A stretch of 64,000 bases of DNA, taken from NCBI GenBank assembly GCA_018806915.1, contig JAGKQI010000052.1:1-64000 (forward strand). The letters are read 5' to 3'. The notes under the pieces were generated by a model that was given only the letters and a program-made list of their open reading frames with translations, made no database searches and was not told where the DNA came from. Below, in pieces: positions 22,699-31,998 of the stretch. This DNA comes from Phytophthora colocasiae. Taxonomy: Eukaryota > Oomycota > Peronosporomycetes > Peronosporales > Peronosporaceae. A program made the position numbers and the translations under genes. Numbering within the stretch: position 1 is the stretch's first letter; every line of letters starts with the position of its first letter.

Positions 22699-24195
22699 AT
22701 GGTGAAGCTGTTTGTGCTGTTGTTGGTGTAGCGGGAGCACGTTCGACGTAGACATCAGTGAGGATGCTTACGCTTGCGACTTAGCCAAAGATGATCAAGA
22801 CGAAGAACTTGGATATTTTGAAAAATGTTGATAACGACGACGTTGCAGCTTTTTCTAGCGAAAGAAAGACAACGGTGCATGGCTCACAGCAACAGAAGCA
22901 GCAGTTGTGACGGTATGAATCTGTGGCAACTATCACTTCAAGACGATAAACGCTGCACATGTTCTCATGAACCCCGAGAACTTTGGAGATAATTTTTCAG
23001 CCGGAAGAGGGTCAAGTGCATGCGTTAGTGGGGTAGCTCGGTGTCAGGTCTGACGCTAGAGGAGCCTCAATTTGTTGTCGATGGCGTAAAATATTTCTAT
23101 TACAGACAGGTTGACGCGTTCAATTCACGAATGCTGGTCGATTTTTGGAGAGCATTTCAGGAAATCCCCTATCGACATCAAAGCTAATGCTGTGGTGACG
23201 TTACCAGAAGGAACGTTTCTTCTTGGAGATCCCGGCCAAGGCTCTCATATTTTCATCCGTCCTTGTTACCCTCAGCTATGGGAGAGTTACTTTGAAGATG
23301 GTGCAAGATGAAGAGTGAAGGAGAAGCCTCTATCTCGTGATTAACGGCAATTCAGGAATTGGCAGTAAACACGTATTTTGGATACGTGATGCTCTTGCAT
23401 GCTTGCTCGTCTTGATAAAACAGTGGTGTATGAGAGTTATGCAAACCAAGAAGTGTGTCTTGTTTTCTCACAATGATGGTAGTGGAAGGATCCCAGGAGG
23501 ATTTTATCCCCATTCTCAAGCTACCTACCACCTATTACAATTGCGGATGGTGTCGACCCAAAGCGCAATGCCAAGCGAAAACAATTCTTCTGATGTCGCT
23601 TTGGACAACAATTTATGGTATACCATCGACGAGGAGAGGATTATCAAATCCGGTACATGCTGCCGGTGTGGTCCTGGGACGAGATTTCTCTTTCGTCGTA
23701 AGTTATTTATCCAGATATTCCAGAATCACGTCGTGAAAGCCTTTTTTGATCGATGGGGTGGAATTCCCATATGTCTCTGCAGTATGTTCACTCAGAAGAG
23801 AAACAGGTTTTATGCTTGAACAAGCGATTGGAGATTGCTAATACCTTTTGGTTATTGGGCGGCTATGGACAACTGAAAGCAAACGACCCACAAGCGCATC
23901 GGTTGCTTCATTATCGTGTCGACGAACACTTTAAGCCAAGGATAATTATGACTTTGCATCGTCATACGTGCTAGATGAGGTCTATAGCCGTGCCAACAAG
24001 AAGGATCAAGAAGGGATTACATGAAAAGCTTCATTGGGTGGGAGAAACGGATGGAGTTGGTAATTCGGATTGCATGTAAGACTGTAGTTGAGGATGAACT
24101 ACGTGCCAAAATTCCGGTGCATTACGAAAAGATGATGTTTGTTCAAAGTTACTTGGTGTTTTGCTTCCAGGACAGACCGGATAGAATTTAAATGG
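22699..24195 (+). pseudogene. Crinkler (CRN) effector relic
   Basis: ATG at 22699 begins MVKLFVLLLV, the family's N-terminal start. After a stop, SEDAYACDLAKMIK follows in another frame. At 22843-22863 the translocation-associated LQLFLAK motif is intact. The C-terminal region (about 23110-24190) resembles CRN effector C-termini in patches across frames: FWRAFQEIPYRHQS, PVWSWDEISL (about 23665-23695), FDRWGGIP, ANDPQAHRLLHYRVDEHFKP (about 23881-23940) and ASSYVLDEVYSRANKKDQEG. Stops and frameshifts are frequent. CRNs are host-targeted cytoplasmic effectors; this copy cannot be expressed intact. Confidence 0.65.
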
Positions 24196-24385
24196 TTAGT
24201 GAAAAAGACATGGAAACTACAACTTGACCAAATAATGCAAAATCCATCTGGAGATTGATTCGGTTTTAAACATTTGTCATAAAAAGCGCATTTGGAATAA
24301 AACTAAAAAATTATCAGAGTACACGTACTCAGAGAATCAGACTGTGAATATCTGATAATTTGGATTTTACGTTAAGTTGTCCAAT

Positions 24386-27212
24386 ATGGCGGGGGAAGTC
24401 GCGTATGTGCAGCTCTCGGGAGCGTCTACCAGGGCCACCCTGGGCCTCTACGCGGGTATGGAGCCCCACGAGCTTCAGTTACTTGTACGTGCGGCGTTAA
24501 ATCACCACAATGGCGCTTGTGCCGGCTTCCAAGTGTCTCCAAATGATGTCCGTTCCAATCGAAAGAAACGCTCTTCTAGCTCTGTTCAGCGTATTGTGCC
24601 GCTCTCTGTGGCTTGCAAAGCCCCAGAACTACTTACAGGGCGTGTGTCTGCTCTGTTTGCGCCCTCAACGGCTCCTCAGAGCGCTCTGGGGCCTTCAAAA
24701 CAGCCTTCGGAAGCTTCAAGTGACTCTCAGAGACTCTCCAGGCTCTTACAGGCCTTAGAGAGCGAGCAGAATCTCAGCAGTTTCGAAGCTGCAGTGCTTC
24801 GGGACGTATGTGAACAGCAGAGAGCTCGTGTTCTCTCTATTATGGCTGCAAACACTTCAGTGGATGAGAAAAAGGCTTTTTTACTGCAGATGCTGACTCC
24901 TGAAGGCTCTAAAACGGAGACGAAGACGTCTAAAAAGAGGGAGAAGAACAATCAAGAAGAGGACAAGCTCCATGCTGAACTAGTGGCTAAAAAGGTGGCT
25001 GCTATTGGCAGGAGAGTCTGCAGTCCACAGGTTCAGATGCAAGTACTGGCTCTGGAGGACAAGATGAGAAGCTGTTGGACTGCTGGAGGCAGTGATACAA
25101 GGTTCTCGAACACGATGGATCTGCTCAGTATGGTGGAGAAGATGCTGGACAAGCACGTGCTACTGGAGGAGCATGGAGCGCACTTAGTGGAGCTGGTTTT
25201 GGGCAGGAATCAGGTGCTGTGGAGTGCTCTACTAAGCTACCAGGAATCAGGTACCTTGTCGGACTTGGAGACGACAGCCAAGAGACTTGCAGCGCTGGGA
25301 GTTGATCCACCCAAAACCAATTTCAAACAAGAAAAGCAAGGAAAGAGTCCCAGGAAATTGGGCAAGAGCTCTCCAGTTAAGAGGATGCAGAACGTTGCTG
25401 CTGCAATCCCTTCTGCAGTTTCAGTTGTGAGATCTTTACGTGCCCAGCACATGTTGACTGGATTAGAGCTGGATATTATCCAAGCGCTCGTGGCTCAAAG
25501 ATGATACGCAGGTGCTGCAGATTCTTCGCGACTTTGAGCAGAGTGATCATCGGGACGTCGGTGCGTTGAGAGATTCACTCGTGGGTATCGTGGAGAGATT
25601 ACGATGGAGCTTGGAGATGAGGAGAAGGCTGCTGCAGCTTTTGCGAGGGGAATGGACGACGCTGTTCGTGAGGGAAGCGACTTTGAAGATAGTGACGACG
25701 ATAGCGACTCGCTGGGATGGCAGAAACACTTGAGTTTCTTGCTTGGGCAATGGCAAGCCCAGCATCAACTGACGCCTACGTCTGCTTCTACGTTACGTAA
25801 GATGGTGGCGCAACGGCACAACCTGTTGGAGAGCGCGTACGAAGTGTTTAGTGGTGACGGCGATGCCAGCGAGTTGTTGGATACTCTTCAGCGTGTGGCC
25901 AAGCTCCAGCGCCAAATCGAACAGAGTCAAGCTGGACAGAATGTTCTGAATGGTGAAGCTGCCAGTGAAATGAGCCTCGAAGATGTCGTTCGGCAAATGC
26001 AGCGGCGTGGGACGATTCAGGCTGGTGATGCTGCAGGTCTGTTGGTGCTTTTCCAAGGCGGCAACGAGGCTTTACAAGCTGCAAATGAAGCGTTCCTAGC
26101 TGATGGAGACGTTCACGAACTGGAAGAAACTCTACTCTTAGTGGTGAAGCACGCTCGCTTCGGAAATGATGCAAAAGGTGAAGCGGTTGATGAGATCCAA
26201 GCGGTATCTCGACTCTTGGCGGAGTTTGGGAGGAACGGGCGTCTTGAACTGTGGCAGATCCAGCTGTTGATGTCGCTGCTGAAGTCTCACGATCCTCGCT
26301 TGCTCGCTGCAGTAGATGTGTACAGCGACGATAAGAATGGTGAAGAGTTCTTGGACACACTTGAGATTCTGGTCGAATTGGCTGCTTGGGAGCGTCACCG
26401 TCGAGCTATGGTGCACGACTGGATCGCTCCGTTGGCAAGGAGCGGCAAACTTCCTACTGGTGGTGCAGAGCGGCTGGTGCAGCTGGTTAAAGCGCGGGAT
26501 GACCGTGTAGTAGCTGCTCTTGTGGTCTCTCAGCGATAACAACAAGGAGGAGTTTGTGGATACGCTGGCTCGAATTGCTTGTCTCGAAGCGATGAAACTG
26601 AAGAACGTACAGAGTGATTCGAAGGAGGGCCACTTAGTGTTAGCTCTATTGACGGAACTGGAAAGGAGCCATGTCTAGCGAAGGGCAGGAAAAAGTCGTA
26701 GAGCTGGTGTGTAGTGGGGAGCCAAGGATACTGGCAGCCATGGACGTACTGGCCACTACAGATGACTTCATCGATACTGCACGTCGTATATTGGATAAAA
26801 TGACGGAACAAGCAGTTGGAGATACTGAAGAGAGGGAGAATGAAGACGCCAAACCTTTAGAAGCCAGTGATGACGCTACCAATGCTGAATCAGGTCCCAG
26901 TTACAGAAGGAAGACGCCGAATGTTTAGAGGCTAGCGATAACGCTTCGAATGGTGCTGAATCGAGTCCCAGATGCAAGAAGAGAAGCGATGAAGAGGCTG
27001 AGGAGAATGGAGAAGTGTTGAATGAGCCTCATCAGCCATCTGAGGCTGAGATCAATGAAGAGCAGGAGGATAAGGGCAACGATGTTGAAGAGGAAGAGGT
27101 TGTGGAAGAGAAGGAGAACTCGAGCGCGGTCACGGAGGACGAAGAGAAGGAAAAAGATGTAAAGGACGATGAACAAACTGAAGAGCAAGCGCAACCAGAA
27201 GAGCAGAAGTGA
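24386..27212 (+). pseudogene. Large repeat protein of unknown function, frameshifted
   Basis: ATG at 24386 opens a 372-codon frame ending at 25504. The same protein continues in frame 3 (25500-25600), frame 2 (25604-26539), frame 3 (26532 to about 26680), frame 1 (26671-26928) and frame 3 (to 27212). Only five small indels, near 25499, 25600, 26530, 26670 and 26920, separate a continuous protein of about 930 residues from the observed sequence. From about residue 100 it consists of repeats of roughly 60-75 residues. Each has a basic start, an [R/E]-x-[L/V]-x-A-[A/L] helix, an acidic hinge and [E/D]-[F/L]-x-[D/E]-T-L-x-x-[L/V]-[V/A]. Examples are GEEFLDTLEILVELA, KEEFVDTLARIACLE and DASELLDTLQRVAKL. 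The last 100 residues are highly acidic. Family not recognised. Confidence 0.55.
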
Positions 27213-27292
27213 CTTGCCTCAAGTCAACGGCCACAACAACAATGACAATGAATTGACGAAACCCAATCTCTTTGAATTGATCTCTTGTGGTG

Positions 27293-27550
27293 TTAGGGAT
27301 CATCAAAACAGACCTGAAACAGCTCTGCCAAACAATTCAAGAAGCAGAAATCAAAGTACACCTCCTCCAGACACTCTAACAAGCAGTTGCAACACTCCGG
27401 GTCCTCCATTCGAACTGCTTCTTCTTGTCGTTTTATTTGTAAGATTAGTCGCATCTCGTGCTGTTGCTGCGTGTCTTCAGTGGTAACCATTCTCGAGTTT
27501 GACGTTGGATCTTCATCCTTAGCAGCGTTATCTAGCCTCATTTTCTTCAA
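27293..27550 (-). CDS. Hypothetical short ORF
   Basis: 85 codons. It has a charged helix (EMRLILQIKRQEEAVRMEDP) reminiscent of the C-terminal helix of plant/oomycete NAM-associated or SANT-like nuclear proteins, then a cysteine/leucine-rich end. No upstream domain is present. It could be a fragment or chance. It lies between the repeat protein and the ankyrin gene. Confidence 0.2.
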   Translation of the reverse strand: MKKMRLDNAAKDEDPTSNSRMVTTEDTQQQHEMRLILQIKRQEEAVRMEDPECCNCLLECLEEVYFDFCFLNCLAELFQVCFDDP

Positions 27551-27607
27551 ATGCCTTGAAAAATAAATTCTCGCGAATCGTTAGATGGAAGGAAGTTAAC
27601 CAACATA

Positions 27608-28324
27608 TTACCAAGACCTCAAAAGTCCGCAGAATGACACGGTTTTGTCTTGGGTTCTTCTAACATCACGCGTTGCCTTCATCCGATCGAGTGTTCTGTG
27701 CTGCGTTCTGAAATATCCCCACTTTTCTTCAACATCTCGCCTTTCAATAGTTTTGCGAAAGAAATCCGCGATCTTTCCAGTCGGGATATTCGGATACGCA
27801 GCACGAATTTCCGAGGAAGAGCACAAGTCCACCAGTACTTTAACGACTTCAAAGTTTTCAGCTTCTACTGCGTTTCTCAAGGCACAACTAACGTTAGCTT
27901 GTCGAAGTTTCACAGTCAACAGAAGCTTTACAATCTCCGTTAGCCCTTTGGATGCAGCTTGCTCCAATGCTTTTCCCACGTAGTACCAGCTGCAATTTTC
28001 CTTCAAAAGAACTCGTAAAGTATTCGTATCCCCAGCACTCGCGACGGCTTGAACCCCGTACGTAACCACGTACGGCTCATAGTGTGTTTGTGCTCGGTTA
28101 TGGCGACATAACCACTTTACCACTTCGAAATGACCGTTGTTCGCTGTCGCATTGAAAGCTTCACTGGAACATCTTCCTTCGTAGTGGTTGTATAACCATT
28201 TAACCACTTTCAAGTGTCCGTTCTTGGCTGCTCCATCCATTGCAGCGATCGTGCAGCCTTCGTTACGAACAACAGAGAGCCATTTCACCACATCCAATTG
28301 TCCTCTTTCTGCTGCTCCATCCAT
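27608..28324 (-). CDS. Ankyrin-repeat protein
   Basis: 238 codons from the ATG at 28324. Ankyrin units of about 30 residues are clear: AAERGQLDVVKWL (residues about 5-17), AAKNGHLKVVKWL (about 32-44), TANNGHFEVVKWLCRH (about 62-77), then ASAGDTNTLRVLL, AASKGLTEIVKLLL and AVEAENFEVVKVLV. The V-V-K-W-L form is typical of the oomycete ankyrin expansion. A basic, non-repeat C-terminus (about 40 residues) follows. The open frame extends upstream of the ATG to a TAG near 28458, with sensible residues (IDSAVYNDCQRVIHKFG) but no ATG. That TAG could be a splice acceptor, so a 5' exon may be missing. Ankyrin domains mediate protein binding; partner unknown. Confidence 0.7.
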   Translation of the reverse strand: MDGAAERGQLDVVKWLSVVRNEGCTIAAMDGAAKNGHLKVVKWLYNHYEGRCSSEAFNATANNGHFEVVKWLCRHNRAQTHYEPYVVTYGVQAVASAGDTNTLRVLLKENCSWYYVGKALEQAASKGLTEIVKLLLTVKLRQANVSCALRNAVEAENFEVVKVLVDLCSSSEIRAAYPNIPTGKIADFFRKTIERRDVEEKWGYFRTQHRTLDRMKATRDVRRTQDKTVSFCGLLRSW

Positions 28325-28644
28325 AGCTCTTGTGGTCCATGTCCGAACAGCTCCAAACTTGTGAATGACACGCTGACAGTCGTTGTAGACGGCCGAATCG
28401 ATGGTTGTAGGTATTAGGAACTCATTTACACTTTGAACGACATGTAAAAGAGCCTTGATCTAGCTCCGGAAGAACGAGAGAAATGCACTTCAAATGAGGA
28501 ACTTCCATGTTGCTTTGCAAGTTTGTTAATGAACGCTGCAGTCGGTTTGTCCTGTTTGTTGGGACGTGCTAACTTCTTTGCGTATCTCTCATTTTTTTTT
28601 CTGTTGTCTCAACCTTAAAAGCTCGACAATAAGCACGAATTGAC

Positions 28645-29436
28645 TTACGGTGTCTTTGGGGATGCCAATGCAACGAAACTCGGACGTTTAGGCGTGGATC
28701 CCATTTCAAGTGAATTGTCGGAAGAATCTTCTGTCGCCGGTCGATAGATGTAGCACAGCGTGAGTTGGATGCCCGTCAATACGGCTCCAACAGCGTTTGG
28801 TACTAGAATGAACAGGTCATCTTCGATGATTCCATTGGCGACCCACAAAAAACTGTTAACGAACGTTATACCACATAGATAAACTGGAATTGCAGCGGCA
28901 GACTTGGTCGCGATCACGAGTTTGATCTTCTCGAACGGAGCCAGGAACAAGGCGAAAGTGGGAGATACCCAAGAACGACTCCAAGTTGATGTCTTGACTG
29001 GCTAATGACGTCAACAGCCACTAAAATGGCATACGCTGTGACTAAAACGAAGGGAACCATCCCCAAGACGAAGGTTCTCGTCACATACGCTCGATCGGGG
29101 CAGTATTTCGCGTAAATCGTGACGTAAAGCACCAGTATGATATCTCCAAAGACACACACGGAGAAGAGAGGAAAAATATTCTCAGCTGCATACGCGTAGA
29201 GTAACCTACCATCAAGATAAAGCGTGTGAGTGATCAAGTGAACACATAAAATGAAGTTGGTAAATTACGTACCATACGTGGTTGCAAAGCAACATCATGA
29301 CCAACGGCATGAAAGCCATCACACCAGTACTTTTCTTCTTATAAACCGGATAAAGATCCGGTACCGGACTCAGTCGTTGCGCAACTTGGACGATGGTCGT
29401 CAGAACTTTGAGCGCAGTGATATACGCAGACACCAA
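28645..29436 (-). pseudogene. SWEET sugar transporter with lost start codon and one frameshift
   Basis: Exon 1 (29436-29273) encodes VSAYITALKVLTTIVQVAQR and KKKSTGVMAFMPLVMMLLCN. A 67-nt GT-AG intron (29206-29272) is followed by exon 2, LLYAYAAENIFPLFSVCVFG. Transmembrane helices continue through YCPDRAYVTRTFVLGMVPFV and, after a one-base frameshift near 28965, LAPFEKIKLVIATKSAAAIP. ANGIIEDDLFILVPNAVGAV follows, with a soluble tail to the stop at 28645. The two MtN3/saliva triple-helix units are present. The expected start reads TTGGTGTCTGCG, where the relic at 21675 has ATGGTGTCTGCG. An initiator-like CATTTCACTTTCAATTCATC lies about 40 nt upstream. SWEETs move sugars across membranes. The frameshift could be a sequencing error. 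Confidence 0.7.
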
Positions 29437-29449
29437 GGGATTTCTGGAT

Positions 29450-30180
29450 GACAGAGATGAATTGAAAGTGAAATGCGATCGTCAGTTGTTTGCGCTTATT
29501 TAACGAGCGACTGCAAAAGCAGGTCAGTAACCAAAGAATGAGATGAGAGAGCAGAAAACCATTTTAAAGTAATCTGGAGAATGAGATGAGAGACGAGCGG
29601 AATGAGATGAAGTTTGAAAAAAAAGCATTAAATTTGATAGTGAAACCAAATCAACGATCCCAAAATCTATCCTCAAGACAAAGCATGCTTCAAAATTACT
29701 ACTAGTGGGGTGTAGACTGCACCTTGATCCTTTGTCATGTATTAGTTCTACCTAACGGAAACCCACTTTCCAATTTGCCTTCTTCCAGCCAACACGATAA
29801 TGAAATTGATTCACCTGTTCGCGATTGGAGAATGGGGTTCTGCTGAGTGAGTCCCCACGGTAAGAAATACTCGGACCTGGACGTCATTTCCATCACCACC
29901 AGTGGGGTCAAGCGGTTTAGTCAGCTAAAGAGAATGGTAATCAGGTAACGGAATCCTCTGTATTATCAACACATTTTGAAGAAAACTAAGACTTTTGTTG
30001 CTTGCAACCGTATATCCTTCGAAGATCTACTATCAAGTGAGAGGCATTGACACACAAAAGCAGTGACGCCGTTGCAACAGTGGCAAGTACAGTGTACCAG
30101 GGAGGAGCTACAGTTGTACGAGAATCTCGCGTCATCAAACTGGAGAAATGATCTTCAAGTCGACGATTCCATGCAGTCCC
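29450..30180. other. Intergenic region between SWEET and START-FYVE genes
   Basis: Divergent promoter space. A short repeated word, GAATGAGATGAGAGA, occurs near 29535 and 29580, with a shorter form near 29600. No gene was recognised. Confidence 0.4.
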
Positions 30181-30182
30181 GT

Positions 30183-30196
30183 TCATTCCCCAATTT
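30183..30196 (+). promoter_or_regulatory. Oomycete initiator-type core promoter, START-FYVE gene 1
   Basis: TCATTCCCCAATTT fits the oomycete Inr plus flanking region pattern TCAYTYYNCAWTTT exactly. It lies 22 nt upstream of the ATG at 30218 and supports that start. Confidence 0.55.
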
Positions 30197-30217
30197 GCAG
30201 TCACCCTCTCAACTAAA

Positions 30218-31365
30218 ATGTCCAGCAGCTTCCGGTCATCAAAGGCAAACTCCCAGTCTATTCACAATGGCTACACTGTCGATTCGAGTCTTTCCAGCAG
30301 TCGATTCGGTCGATCTCAAGTCGAAGAAGGTATCAACTTCTCCCTCCAAAAAAAGATGGAGATGTTGGAGCTAATGAAAGACACGGAACGAGAAGTTTTC
30401 CACTCTATGATGGGGTCCTACGACTCCTTAACACTTTGGAAGCCCTGGATGAAAAAACAAGGCATCGACTACTACGTGGATGAGAACGTCGGTAAAGGAC
30501 TCACTCGGTTCTGTTGTGTGGGACACACGGACGCCCCCGTGGCAGACATGATGGAGATGTTTCTCGTGACGAACACCGAGACGTTGCTGAAAAACGTAAG
30601 AATCATGTATCGTAACGTGAAAGAAGCTAAAATCCTGTCGGTGGTACAACCAGCGACTAAATCCAATCCTCATCGCTCCGTTTACATCCGATACACAAGT
30701 TTCGACACGCCGAAACCTATGAAAGGACGAGATATCTGCGTTTGTGTGTGTACGGATCTAGTCAAAATGGACGACGGATCTACTGTTGGCTATTGTCTGT
30801 GGGAATCTGTGGATCTTCCGGAATGTCCAGATAGATTTTCTAGTGATAACATTATTCGGAGTAGAATGTGGCAATCCGGATTTCTTTTCCGAAATTCGGG
30901 AAGGGAAAATGCTGTAACGAAAGTATGTTACCTCATTGGTGCGGAGATCAAAGGGTTCGCTCCTCAGTTCTTCGGTCGCATCTGTATGTCCAAGTTCGGA
31001 GGGAATTGCCGTCGAGTGTGCCAACATTTCAGGAAGCAGAAATTTGATCCCGAGACATTTGTTCCCAAAGCGGATTGGGATTTAAAGCAGAAAATCGAGC
31101 TTGTCGATGGTGCCAAAGGGGATTTAATCTGCTCGTGAACAAGTACAACTGCGTCAGTTGTGGTGTAGTCGTCTGCTCTCGCTGCTTCTTCATGACGGAA
31201 GTGAGTGTACCAGGTGCAGTGATCACTCGAGTGCGGATCTGTCACGTGTGTCTTACAAAAGCAGGCATGAAGCTGAAAATCCGTTCTACACTTCATGTAG
31301 TTCGTGATAGCCTTGATAGCCTCAATAGCGATGAATCTGGAGTGCGAGATCTACTACGTGACTAG
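30218..31365 (+). pseudogene. START-FYVE protein, paralogue 1 (frameshifted)
   Basis: ATG at 30218. Residues about 45-290 form the START-like domain seen in the two downstream paralogues (YYVDENVGKGLTRFCCVGHT; YIRYTSFDTPKPMKGRDICV; DDGSTVGYCLWESVD). After KADWD near 31081 the frame is lost: the literal frame ends at 31138. The frame entered at about 31078 continues AENRACRWCQRGFNLL and VNKYNCVSCGVVVCSRCFF, a FYVE-type zinc finger, to a stop at 31365. One missing or extra base explains it. The other two copies are continuous here. The N-terminus is shorter than in paralogues 2 and 3, and the C-terminal GVPVRP tail is absent. START-FYVE proteins bind lipids and endosomal membranes. Confidence 0.7.
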
Positions 31366-31960
31366 TAGGCGAGAATTAGCTGAATTCTTCTTCGTTAATA
31401 ATCTGAGCCGGGTGGATGAGCACAGTGCAAGTTTACACTCAAATGTGCACAGCACAGCGACCTGCAAAACCGCTATAGAGAGAACCGACGGTATCTTGGA
31501 TAAAGAGACACGATGCTCTGAGCAACAGTTCGTGCGGTAGAACGATCGACAATGTCTGACTCAGTACCGAGCCTCCAACTGGGATTTGCGATCAAATCCG
31601 AGTCAAGCAGCGAGAATCCAACAGCGAGATGCAAAGTAAACTCTTAAAAAGCAATTGTGAACGTGCTTATCTTTCTTGTACAGTAACGCCATCAGAAACA
31701 ACAGGAGGTTTGAGAAATGCCCGCTACCTACGACGGACATTCATCCGATCGTGTTGCAGCTCCACCTGGCTCCTGAGAAGGCACTAACTCGACAATTAGG
31801 GAACAAGTGACTTGCAAGAAAGCACGAACGCTCGATGTCTCCAACTGATAGCAGCAGAACCCGCCTTTATGTCGACTGGAGTGGCATCAAGATGGCCGAT
31901 AACAGATCCGAAGGACACAACAGACGGCTTTGCGGTCGTCAAAAACTCCTGGTCCTAAGT

Positions 31961-31977
31961 GCTCACTTGTGAATTTG
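31961..31977 (+). promoter_or_regulatory. Oomycete initiator-like element, START-FYVE gene 2
   Basis: GCTCACTTGTGAATTTG resembles the GCTCATTYYNCAWTTT core promoter. It lies 21 nt before the ATG at 31999, which argues for that start over any upstream non-ATG codon in the same frame. Confidence 0.45.
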
Positions 31978-31998
31978 CTGTCTCCTTGTCAAACGACA

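Noticed and set aside
26015..26360. Long minus-strand frames across 25793-26545
   Set aside because: Antisense shadows of the repeat protein; no domain content.
31930..31998. N-terminal extension of START-FYVE 2 from a non-ATG codon
   Set aside because: An initiator-like element lies at 31961-31977, and the ATG at 31999 aligns with the start of paralogue 3.
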